The notes below the pieces were generated by a model that was not told the DNA's origin, did no database searches, and saw only the letters and a list, made by a program, of their open reading frames with translations. Below are positions 31,746 through 42,589 of a stretch of 64,000 nucleotides of DNA, piece by piece; positions within the stretch are counted from its first letter, which is position 1, and each line of letters begins with the position of its first letter. A program made the position numbers and the translations under genes. The DNA lies in NCBI GenBank assembly GCA_014155875.1, contig JACEFZ010028139.1:358363-422362 (forward strand). The letters run 5' to 3'. Source of the stretch: Cepaea nemoralis (taxonomy: Eukaryota > Mollusca > Gastropoda > Stylommatophora > Helicidae).

Positions 31746-34205
31746 GAACATAATCCATCCATCATGTGCCATGCCGATAAGCGTGGGCGGTCATGTTTTA
31801 CCATCTCACTCGATCACCAGAGTCGTGGATCAGCTCCGTTTTCTGTCTCGACCATGCCACATGGCAAAGCCATCCAGGTATTTACTTCTCAGGTCTTCCC
31901 CTTGGTCTCTTCTCTTCGATCTTGCCAGCCGTCACCAAGTTCTCCAATTCATTTCTACTCATCACACTGCCCAAAACGTTTTGACTGCCTACGTCTAATG
32001 TCTCTAATCAGTTTGCGATCTTCATTTGTTTCTTGAAGGAGTTGTTCATTGATTTTTCTGTCTGTCCATGATATTCTTTGTATTTTCCTCAGAAACCACA
32101 TTTCCACAGCCATCAGATGTTTTTCAGCTTGACTGCTCATTGTCCACGCTTCACATCCATACAAAAGTACAGGTTCTATGTAGCACTTCAACACTCTTTT
32201 TCTCGTTTCTGTTGATATCCTTTTATTGGTCAGTATGTTTTTCATCTAGCAAACGGCTTCCTTCGCAAAGGCAATTCTTGTTCTAATTTCTTCAAGGCAT
32301 CTCCCATCAGATGTTATGACTGTTCCATGATAACTGTACCGATTCACTTGTTTAAGAATATGCCCATTTATTTGTATATTAAATTGTGGTATTTCTTTCC
32401 TCCCAGTGACCACCATAATCTGTATCTTTTTACAATTCAATTCTAACCCTAGATGTTCACTGTGTGCAACAACCGCATCTACTAAATGTTGCAGGTCTTG
32501 TTCATTGTTTGCAATCAAGACTGTATCATCTGCATATCTAATGTTATTGATGCATCGTCCCCCAATGTTGATCCCTTCCATATCTTCTATATTTCTGAAA
32601 ATATTTTCACTCTACAGGAAAAAAGATCTGGAGACATTGCACATCCTTGTCTTACACCTCTCCTAATAGGCTGATATTGACCTACTTCGTTATCAATTCT
32701 TATGGCAGCTTGCTGTTTCCAATATATGTTTTTACAAGTCTAAGGTCTTTTCCATCAATTTGTAGATCTTCAAGCACCCTAATCATGTCGACACGTCTCA
32801 CTTTATCGAAAGCCTTTGTGCAGTCAATAAAGGAGAGGTGTAGATCTTTGTTTACTTCTATAGAACGTTCAGTTACTCTTCTCAGTATATACACATCATT
32901 TACTGTACCCTTGTCTTCTTACAAACCCACATTGTTCTTCTCCTATTTCAGGTTGTATTTTCTTCCTAACTCATTGCATGATAATTCTTAGCAAAATCTT
33001 TGTGATGTGACTCATTATACTAATTGTTCGATGTTGATCACATTCCAAGGCTCCTGATATCTTTGGAATACAGAGTTACATAATTCATGAGATGTATTTC
33101 CAGTATCATATATTGTATTCATCAGTCTGGTAACTTTATCTATTCCATATTCTCCGGAAGCATTAGTCATTTCTGTTGTGATGCTGTTTAAACCGGGTGT
33201 CTTGCCAGATGTCATATGGTTAAGAGCATTCTGAACCTCCATCTTCAAAATTGATGTCCCTCATTATTATTTTGAATATTATACTGTTCTTCTCTGTTAT
33301 CATCATAACGGTTTTTCACATAATCTGACCATGCATGTATAAATCTGATCTTTTTCTATTATGATTTTTCCATCTTTATTCTTTAGGCAGCCTGCTGATG
33401 TATTTGTTCTTTAATTAGTAAGTTCCTGAATTCTTTTGTGCATTAGTTTGATATTTTTACTGTTGTGTTGTTTTTCAATTTCTATGCAGTTTTTCTCGAG
33501 CCATGGTTCTTTTGCCTCCTTACATAATATTCTGACTTTTCTGTGAATTTCTTCATATTTGGCAGGATTATTTTTGTTTTGTCTTCTTGTTTCCGTTAGT
33601 AGTAAAATTCCTTCAGTCACCCATGTCTTACTTTCACTATCTTTAATTTTGGAATAGTTTTTTTTCTCTGCAGCACAACTGATTGAATTCTTCAACATTT
33701 CCCATTGATTGTCCACAACTTGAATTAGGATCTCTAGATCAGAAAATATATCAAATTTGTTCTTTACTTCTATGTTAAAATTATCTTGTATTTTTTTGTC
33801 AGTTTTCAATTTGCACAAATCGTATTTAGGATTTCCTGTTGCATACTTGACTTTCTTTAACTTTACCCACAGTGTGCCTGTAATTAATCTGTGATCACTG
33901 TAACAATCTGCATTGGGGAATGTTTTTACGACTGTTAACGCATTTCGAAACCTTATGCTAATCAAGATGTAATCTATCTGGTTTTTAATCCTGCTGTCTG
34001 GACTCTTCCATGTCCATAATCTTCTAGGATGCTGTTTAAACCAGGTGTTTCCTACAACCATTTCTTGTTCTTTTGCCCATTCTACAAGTCTGTATCCTAT
34101 TTCGTTTCACTCTTCCAAACCATGGTTGCTACACTACATCCATAGCCTTGATGTCCTACTTTTACGTTGAAATCACCCATTATAATATTTATTTCTGATT
34201 TTATT
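31746..34205 (-). mobile_element. LINE-B copy 1 (5'-truncated, minus strand)
   Basis: Non-LTR element on the minus strand. Its 3' end is at about 31750 with a GATG/GATT-type tail (minus strand: catgatggatggatta). Its 5' truncation is inside the endonuclease at about 34205. Coding remnants from 5' to 3' are IIMGDFNVKVG, VVGNTWF, IDYILI and YSDHRLITG (endonuclease, 33411-34190), VTRLMNTIYDTGN (near 33130), FIDCTKAFDKVR (32800-32850), YADDTVLIANNEQDL (32490-32530) and the RT C-terminus (31955-32245). It is the same family as 35396-36944, in opposite orientation. Confidence 0.88.
31955..34190 (-). pseudogene. LINE-B copy 1 endonuclease-RT, broken
   Basis: Endonuclease-reverse transcriptase remnant spread over at least six open pieces in different frames (33411-34061, 33015-33248, 32700-32894, 32246-32581, 31955-32245). 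The catalytic YADD remains legible. The C-terminal piece carries VLLYGCEAWTMSSQAEKHL, the motif shared by many LINE RT tails. Multiple frameshifts make it inactive. Confidence 0.88.
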
Positions 34206-34210
34206 TACAG

Positions 34211-34713
34211 TTCTTCAAAGAACAGAATAGGACAAGCAAAAACTGCATTCTATAAAGTGAAGAACATTTTGTGCCACAACGTTAGAAAAAGAGTTCTTGC
34301 ATCTTACATAAAACAAATGTTAACACATATCTGAACAGCTAGTAATCAGGCTACAAAATCATTGGAACCTTTGGAGATTTGGTATTATAGAAGAATGCTG
34401 AACATTTATTGGATAGCCAAAATAAGCAATATAGACATTTTGAGAGAAGCTAAGTAGCAAAGAATACTTATCACTAACAGTCATCATTATTTGGCCATAT
34501 TATGAGAAGATAAAAACTGGAACATAGTGTGACAACCGGAAAGATTTGCGGAAAGAGAGATGGAGGAAGACAGCGTGAGAAAATTCTTGACAGTCGTGTG
34601 TAATGGCACGGAAGGGAGTCAACATACGAAGTGATCCATGCCGTTGGATATCGCAATTTTAGGAGAGGCATGATCGCCCACGCCAGCCTCTCAAGACACT
34701 GGGTGATGATGAT
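34211..34713 (+). pseudogene. LINE-C fragment (3' end)
   Basis: Homologous to the reverse complement of 46930-47470. Shared words include cattttgagagaagct, tgacaaccggaaagatttgc, ggcacggaagggagtcaaca and gttggatatcgcaattttag. The element ends in gatgatgat. It lacks most of the RT and has in-frame stops. It abuts the truncated 5' end of LINE-B copy 1 within a few bases. Confidence 0.75.
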
Positions 34714-35071
34714 ATTTCCTATATGTGGCACTTTAGCAGCGAGTTCTGTTATTATGTTGTATCCTCGATGTGTTGATTACTTAAACTGGAAATTGTTATA
34801 AGGCAGGGAGAATTGATCGCTGGGCAGACCTCTTACAAAGGATCCACACATGACCTCTAGCTTCAGCTATCAGCGGAATTAGGCGATGTGGGTCTGCAAA
34901 TATTTACCCTGCGGTGAAACGCTTGTAAATTTACTCGCAAACAGAGAATGTATTATTTATAATAAAGTATTTTAACCTATCATAAGGCGGGAATAATGAC
35001 ATCCCCTCCGCCTCCCTACATTAAGAATAACTCTAGAAATGACAGTCTTGACAAATGAGTTTTCTGGAATA
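34714..35071. other. Spacer without recognised gene
   Basis: No supported feature. Confidence 0.5.
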
Positions 35072-35395
35072 AGGATGCCGATTAAACTCAACCTAGGATA
35101 GCTGGTTTAGATGCCAGTTTAGCTGATTACAATTTATACAGTAACATAGTTAATGATGCCGAATAAACTCAACCTAGGATAGCTGGCTTTGGTGCCAGTT
35201 CAATTGTTCATAATTTATACAGTACCATAGTTAACGATGCAGATTACACCCAATCTAGAATAGGCTTTGATGCCAGTTTAGCTGTTCATAATTTATACAG
35301 TAACATAGTTAACGATGCAGAATAAACCCAACTAGGGTAGCTGGTTTTGATTCCAGTTTAAGTATTCATAATTAATATAGTAACATAGTTAACGA
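35072..35395. repeat. ~81-bp tandem repeat, 4 units
   Basis: Unit words: gatgccgattaaactcaacc, taggatagctggtttagatg and ttatacagtaacatagttaa. The fourth unit is interrupted by LINE-B copy 2. The first bases of a following unit (atagttaacgatgcagaa) reappear at 36945. Confidence 0.88.
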
Positions 35396-35666
35396 GTTAA
35401 GTAACCAGACTACTGAACACATTATATGATACTGGAGATATAACTTCTGAATTATGTACCTCTGTATTTATTGCAATCCCAAAGAAATCAGAAGCCTTGG
35501 AATGGATCAACATAGAACAATTAGTAAAATGAGAGAACACTTAGTAAAATGAGTCACATCACAAAGATTTTGCTACGAATTATCATGCAAAAAGAGGAAA
35601 AAAATACAACATGAAATAGGGGAAGAACAATGTGGGTTTGTAGAAGGAAAGGGTACAGTAAATGCT

Positions 35667-36933
35667 GTGTATATGCTGCGAACAGTTATTGAACGTGCTA
35701 TAGAAGTAAACAAGGATATACATCTTTGCTTTATTGACTACACAAACGCTTTTGAAAGAGATAGACATGTCAACATGGTAGATATGCTTGCAGATCTACA
35801 AATTGATGGGAAAGACATTAGACTTATAAAAAACATATATTGGAAACAACAAGCTGCCAAAAGGATTGATAATGAAGTGAGACAATATCAACCTATTAAG
35901 AGAGGTGTTAGACAGGGACGTGTAATGTCTCCAGATCTTTTTTCCCTATACAGTGAAAATATTTTCAGAAATGCAGAAGATATAAATGGAATCAGCATTG
36001 GAGGACGATACATCAATAACATTAGATATGCAGATGATACAGTATTGATTGCAGACAATGCACAAGATCTACAACAATTAGTAGACGCGGTTGTTGTACA
36101 CAGTGAGCAGCTGGGGTTGGAATTTCTTCCTAGTGACGACCATAAGCTGTGTCTTCTTACAATTTAATTCCAACCCCAGCTGCTCACTGTGTACAACAAC
36201 CGCGTCTACTCAATGATGAGTAGACGCGGTTGTTGTACACAGTGAGCAGCTGGGGTTGGAATTAAATTGTAAGAAGACACAGCTTATGGTCGTCACTAGG
36301 AAGAACGAAGTACCACAATGTAATATACAAGTAAATGGGAATATTCTTCAACAAGTGAATCGGTACAATTATCTCGGAACAGTCATAACGTCTGATGGGA
36401 GATGTCTTGAAGAGATTAGAATCGCAATGGCGAAAGTAGCCTTTAGCAAGATGAAAAACATTCTGACCAATAAAAAGATGTCAATTGAAACGAGAAAAAG
36501 AGAATTGAGGGGATACATAGAGATTGTTCTTTTGTACGGATGTGAAACTTGGACAATGTGCAGTCAAGCTGAAAAACATCTGATGGCTGCAGAAATGTGG
36601 TTTCTGAGGAAAATGCAAAGAATACCATGGACAGACAGAAAAACCAATGACCAAGTACTGCAGGAGACTAATGAAAATCGTAAATTGATTAGAGAAATTA
36701 GATGTAGGCAGTCAAAATGTTTTGGACATGTTATGAGAAGAAATGGATTGAAGAACTTAGTGACAACTGGCAAGATCGAAGGGAACAGACCAAGAGGAAA
36801 ACCGAGAGGAAAATACCTGGATGGCTTGGCCACATGGCATGGACGAGACAGGAAAACTGAGCTGATCCACGACACTGGTGATCGAGTGAAATGGCGAGTC
36901 ATGACCGCCCATTCTTTCCGGCATGGCACATGA
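35667..36933 (+). pseudogene. LINE-B copy 2 reverse transcriptase, broken by inverted duplication
   Basis: Two pieces, 35667-36167 and 36256-36933. The first holds the RT fingers and palm with YADD intact. In motif A, KAFD is changed to NAFE. The GxxQG motif reads GVRQGRVMSP, with the usual Cys changed to Arg. The second holds ELNCKKTQLMVV through LLYGCETWTMCSQAEKHL and GRDRKTELIHD. The palindrome separates them and breaks the frame. The protein is not functional. Confidence 0.88.
36124..36305. repeat. Perfect 87-bp inverted duplication
   Basis: Arms 36124-36210 and 36219-36305 are exact reverse complements around an 8-base spacer (caatgatg). The first half of the same LINE-B sequence is also present in direct orientation just before the left arm (36080-36123). 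The locus therefore reads forward, inverted, forward. Confidence 0.95.
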
Positions 36934-36965
36934 TTGATTGATGGATAGTTAACGATGCAGAAAGA

Positions 36966-37937
36966 TCAATGGCCAAAGTTAATAGTTTAAAAGACATCTA
37001 ACGGGCTTCAAGGAAAGTTATGTAATCCACGCCGAGCGAACTATTGCATCGCTTCTTCAAAAAGGCTTAAAGCTATACACGAACGTGGAAACAATCCTGG
37101 CTCTATACACGTGTAACGGTTGCCGGTTAGAGAAATGTGATCAATTAGGCGCTTGTCAGAGCTAGTTTTGGAAATCACTCAAATTGTGAAAACTGATAAA
37201 CGATTCAGGCAATATCAAGTAGTGTGGCTGGCAGGCTTCTTTAAAATAACAGGACACGGAGATATCTAGTTGAACCCCAATCTAAAGGCATTCTGCGTGG
37301 TAACTTAATAGTTATTTACAAAATCTATAACTGTTTTGCATATTATAGTGCACAAATATCCTTGCGTATGTATCACCAGAAAGGCGAATAAAGCCCTCCT
37401 ATTTTTGCATTGTTCCCGTAGTGTCTTTGTGCATTTAGTATATCATAATTCTTGACTTATATATATATATATATATATAAACTGCATCCTTGTTCACGAC
37501 TACTGAGAGTTACTCATGCTAACAGCTCGAAGACGCGAGGAGGTGCCACTCAGCTGCGCTGTCGCTGCTAATTGTACCTAAACATATTCTACTATTTAAA
37601 GTCTTGTCCAGGGAAACAACTTTATACTGCGTGTACAGATGACTGGACAGTACGGTCAGGTCAATAGCATTGAAACCGATCAAGTTACTTTAGTAGGAAT
37701 AAAGATAAATCTAACAATACAAGTGTAACCTGTCCACCATACTTAGAGACAAGCCATCCATAACGTCTGGCAAATAGCAAAGATTGCATACTGCGTATAT
37801 TCCACAAGCTACGGCACAGATATCTTCAAGCAGGTTTACTGATCAGAAAAAGAGACTACCATATGTATTAGGGCGTTACTATATAGGTCCTGACCACTGC
37901 AGACAGACAGAGTTTGTAAGCATACTTCCTAATACAT
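36966..37937. other. Spacer with (TA)n
   Basis: AT-rich, no gene recognised. A TA run lies at 37460-37478. Confidence 0.5.
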
Positions 37938-37965
37938 AAATAAATAAATAAATAAATAAATAAAT
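37938..37965. repeat. (AAAT)n microsatellite
   Basis: About seven taaa units immediately left of the mariner-derived element. Confidence 0.9.
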
Positions 37966-37967
37966 TA

Positions 37968-38512
37968 CTAGGGTAAGTCAATAAGTAAGTCACAAATGGC
38001 TGTAGAATAATAACTATGATAACAACTTGAAACCAGTTTATTTTTACACGTACATTGTCCCATTATTTCTCAACACAATTTCCACCAACATTGATGCATT
38101 TATCCGATCGTTTTATTAGTCCTCCCAAACCGGCTGCATAGAACTGCGTGCTTTGTTTTCATGTACCTGCCATCCCACAGAACTGTGTGACTTATTTATT
38201 AACTCGCCCTCGTAACTTTTTCTAACCAGCTATGCACAGCTTTACGGGAAATCGCTAGGGTCTAAGTCCACTTAAAACCCACCTTGGCAGAAGACATTTC
38301 GCGATGACGCCGAAGTTGAATGTGAAGTGAACTTCTATGCAGCCGGTTTGGGAAGACTGATATAACGATCGGATAAATGCATCAATGTTGGTGGAAATTA
38401 TGTTGAGAAATAAAGAGATAATGTATGTATAAACATAAACTGGTTTCAAATTGTTATCATATTTAGCTATTTTTCTACAGCCATTTGTGACTTACTTATT
38501 AACTTACCCTCG
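37968..38512. mobile_element. Composite of two inverted mariner 3' ends
   Basis: 545 bp flanked by TA (37966-37967 and 38513-38514), with terminal inverted repeats of about 35 bp reading ctagggtaagtcaataagta on the left and the complement of cgagggtaagttaataagta on the right. Homology of the arms extends inward about 180 bp. Each arm encodes the transposase C-terminus: minus strand ending at 38073 and plus strand ending at 38413, both reading CINVGGN, then C or Y, then VEK and stop. A third terminal sequence (gtgacttatttattaactcg) lies at 38187-38212 and is also followed by TA. No complete transposase remains. Confidence 0.82.
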
Positions 38513-38685
38513 TACCAATTCAAGCACAAAGGGAGGAACACATAATGTAACTTCGTGTATTAGCATTTAAGCCATTTGGAGACATGGTTGAAGCCTATAT
38601 GTCAAATGTGTGGCGACTGAACGGCACTCGAGAGCTTATAAAGTAACTAACAAAACTAACCAGTCACTTTTAGTTTTCTAGACCT

Positions 38686-39015
38686 CTGGTACTCACTAAA
38701 TGAGGCTGGGTCTACGACAGAGCCTGGCTAGGTCTAAAATAGAGTTAGGCTGGTTCAACGATAGAGCCTGGTTGGGTCTACGATAGAGCCTGGTTGGATC
38801 TAAGACAGAGCCTGGCTTGGGTCTAAGATAGAGCCTGGATTGGATCTAAGATAGAGCCTGGTTGGGTCTAAGATAGAGCCGGATTGGGTCTAAGATAGAG
38901 TCTGGTTTGGTCTAAGATAGAGCCGGATTGGGTCTAAGATAGAGTCTGGTTTGGTCTAAGATAGAGCCGGATTGGGTCTAAGATAGAGTCTGGTTTGGTC
39001 TACGATAGAGCCTGG
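38686..39015. repeat. ~22-bp minisatellite
   Basis: About 14 units of gggtctaagatagagcctgg type. In the right half, cggattggg and ctggtttgg variants alternate, giving a 44-45-bp higher-order unit. Confidence 0.92.
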
Positions 39016-40079
39016 CTGGAAGAGAAGTTCCAACTGGCCACTGCTGAAACTAAATAAACTGTACATAAACGACCGAGACTTTCTATCTGCACATGTCCAG
39101 TTCTGGAAGCCTATACGCTTTTAGTTTGCTTGTATAAGTATATTGATACATCATATTCTCTTACACACCTTTTCCCTTTTCCTTACTGAAGAAAAATCAC
39201 CTGGGACATTGATGCTCCTCACATTTACTGCCTTCAGACATTACAATAGAGAGACTGTTTAATAAATCTAACAGCATTGTTTTGTGATTGGAAATCTGAG
39301 GTTACTCTATACATTTCCTCAAGTTGGACTCCATGCTCCGTCATGTGGGTTTTAAATATATCACATGCTAAATACTATAAATTTCGTAAGCTATTGGATA
39401 GTTACAAAGACTATGGTAGGGAGCGTTATAAAGAAAAGGTAAGAAACAATGGACATAGTCAGACCAAGGCCAGAAACTGGTAACCTACCAAGATCACCTT
39501 GCGTGAAAACAATGCATCGCTAACATTATAGAACGTGTATTGGTGGAAATTACTACAGACATTTTCATTCATTGTCTTTGAGCTTTCCGGCGCAAGATCT
39601 GAACAAATCTCATACAATGGACTCAATACATAAAACATAACATGCCGTGTTAATGTGAAATTTTTATATTAGGATAATCAAGTGCACAATAATAAATAAT
39701 GTTATCATCGTTGTAGTGACATTCGAAGTAAGAGAATTATAGAAAACACAACATATAGCTTTATACATTCATGCATGTTACAGAAACAACGTTAAAATTG
39801 TATTTAACAAATCTATGCTAAATCTTAGTGAAATAATCAAAGTTAAGGTAATAAAGTGTCAGTGATAAAAAGGCTGCAGACACTGTGCTAATTAGCTAAA
39901 ATATTACATAGCATGGCTATGGTGGAGATAAAAAACACGAACTTGGATTACATAAGTGTGCGTAATATTATGTTGGTAGCTTATTTTGTAGGTACCATGT
40001 TTTAGGAGATACGCCCAGAAATAATGTCTTTGGAAAGTTAACATATCTGACGTAACATTCGCTAGATAATTCTAGAAAT
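39016..40079. other. AT-rich spacer without recognised gene
   Basis: No domain-bearing frame or repeat structure was seen. Confidence 0.5.
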
Positions 40080-40469
40080 ACGTCAGGACATGCAATCTTT
40101 TTTAACATTAGCGCCTAGACATCACATTGTCTCACTGCCAACAGACAGATGTCAAGTAAAATCCCCTCACTGACAACATACAGATGTCAAGTAACTGACA
40201 ATTGACATCATGACATGCATTCTTCGTAACATTAGCACCTGGGTATCAAATCATCTCACGGTCAACACACAGCTGTCAAGTAACAGAAAACTCACAGCAG
40301 GATATCAGTTCTTCCAAAAACTAACACACGGATACACAATCTTGTGAAACTTACACTTGAATGTACAATTGTATAAACACCTGGTCATAGACTTTGTCTT
40401 GACGTCACCACTAGGAATCACATCACCTGACAAGTAACATGCAGCTGTGACACCGACTGACAACTGACA
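40080..40469. repeat. Degenerate units flanking the 30-bp array
   Basis: Loosely repeated words (acatgcaatctttt, taacattagc, cacagatgtcaagtaa) spaced like the neighbouring 30-bp units, suggesting decayed array edge. Confidence 0.55.
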
Positions 40470-42460
40470 CAAGGACAAGGGGTTTTCTAGAAACTAACAC
40501 CAGGGCATGAAATCTCCTGAACACTAACACCAGGACATAGAATCTCCTCAACACTAACACCAGGACATAGAATCTCCTGAAAACTAACACCAGGGCATAG
40601 AATCTCCTGAACACTAACACCAGGACATGAAATCTCCCGAACACTAACACCAGGACATGAAATCTCCTGAACACTAACACCAGGGCATGAAATCTCCTGA
40701 ATACTAACACCAGGACATGAAATCTCCTGAACACTAACACCAGGACATAGAATCTCCTGAATACTAACACCAGGGTATGAAATCTCCTGAACACTAACAC
40801 CAGGGCATAGAATCTCATGAATACTAACACCAGGGCATGAAATCTCCTGAACACTAACACCAGGACATAGAATCTGATGAACACTAACACTAGGACATAG
40901 AATCTCCTGAATACTAACACCAGGGCATGAAATCTCCTGAACACTAACACTAGGACATAGAATCTCCTGAATACTAACACCAGGGCATGAAATCTCCTGA
41001 ATACTAACACTAGGACATAGAATCTCCTGAACACTAACACCAGGACATGAAATCTCCTGAATACTAACACCAGGGCATGAAATCTCCTGAACACTAACAC
41101 CAGGACATGAAATCTCCTGAACACTAACACCAGGGCATGAAATCTCCTGAACACTAACACCAGGGCATGAAATCTCCTGAATACTAACACCAGGACATAA
41201 AATCTCCTGAACACTAACACTAGGACATAGAATCTCCTGAACACTAACATTAGGACATAGAATCTCCTGAACACTACCACCAGGACATAAAATCTCCTGA
41301 ACACTAATACCAGGGAATGAAATCTTCTGAACACTAACACCAGGGCATAGAATCTCCTGAACACTAACACTAGGACATAGAATCTCCTGAACACTAACAC
41401 TAGGACATAGAATCTCCTGAATACTAACACTAGGACATAGAATCTCCTGAACACTAACACTAGGACATAGCATCTCATGAACACTAACACCAGGACATAG
41501 AATCTCCTGAATACTAACACCAGGACATAGAATCTCCTGAATACTAACACCAGGACATAGAATCTCCTGAACACTAACACTAGGATATAGAATCTCATGA
41601 ACACTAACACCAGGGCATAGAATCTCCTGAATACTAACACCAGGACATAGAATCTCCTGAACACTAACACCATGACATAGAATCTCCTGAACACTAACAC
41701 TAGGACATAGCATCTCCTGAATACTAACACCAGGACATAGAATCTCCTGAACATTAACACCAGGACATAGCATCTCATGAACACTAACACTAGGACATAG
41801 AATCTCCTGAATACTAACACCAGGACATAGAATCTCCTGAATACTAACACTAGGACATAGAATCTCCTGAATACTAATACCAGGGCATAGAATCTCATGA
41901 ACACTAACATTAGGATATAGAATCTCCTGACTTCTAACACCAGGATATAGAATCTCCTGAACACTAACACCCGGATATAGAAGCATCTCCTTAACACTAA
42001 CACAAGGGCATAGATTCTCCTGAACAGTAACATTAAGACATAGAATCTCATGAACACTAACACCAGGACATAGAATCTCATGAACACTAACACCAGGGCA
42101 TAGAATCTCCTGAACACTAACACTAGGACATAGAAGCATCTCCATAACACTAACACCAGGACATAGGAACCCCTGAACATTAACACCAGGGCATGAAATC
42201 TCCGAAACACTAACACCAGGGCATGAACTCTCCCAAACACTAACATCAGGGCATGAACTCTCCCAAACACTAACACCAGGGCATGAAATCTCCCAAACAC
42301 TAACACCAGGGCATGAACTCTCCCAAACACTAACACCAGGGCATGAACTCTCCCAAACACTAACACAAGGGCATGAAATCTCCTGAACACTAACACAAGG
42401 GCATGAAATCTCCTGAACACTAACACTAGGACATGAAATCTCCTAAACACTAACAATGGC
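40470..42460. repeat. 30-bp minisatellite, ~66 units
   Basis: Unit words: gaacactaacaccaggacat and agaatctcct. Variants are ccagg/ctagg, gacat/ggcat and atag/atga. In the region read, the indels seen are multiples of three: an extra gca near 41983 and 42136, with cctta/ccata in place of cctga. This keeps 679- and 552-codon frames open on the minus strand. The units past 42180 use tcccaaacac instead of tcctgaacac. Confidence 0.95.
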
Positions 42461-42589
42461 ATGAACTGTTCTCAGACTAACGCCCACACATAACATCTGA
42501 TTAAATTGACATCGCAACACATAGAGTTAGTACATTACACCTGTTCGTAAAGATTCCTGAAACATTCATATGGATATTCAATCATGTGA

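Larger units (their letters stand above)
35396..36944 (+). mobile_element. LINE-B copy 2 (5'-truncated, plus strand)
   Basis: A 1549-bp insertion flanked by the 11-bp direct repeat atagttaacga (35385-35395 and 36945-36955). It ends in tgattgattgatgg, the family tail. It begins inside the RT (VTRLLNTLYDTGD) and includes FIDYTNAFERDR, GVRQGRVMSPDLFSLYSE and YADDTVLIADNAQDL. An 87-bp inverted duplication sits inside it (see 36124-36305). It is opposite in orientation to LINE-B copy 1, so the two copies form a large inverted pair about 1.2 kb apart. Confidence 0.92.

Noticed and set aside
40423..42462. A 679-residue repetitive protein on the minus strand
   Set aside because: The 30-bp unit length keeps any stop-free frame open, and a second frame of 552 codons overlaps it. 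The absence of frame-breaking indels is mildly suggestive, but there is no signal peptide, unique domain or gene context.
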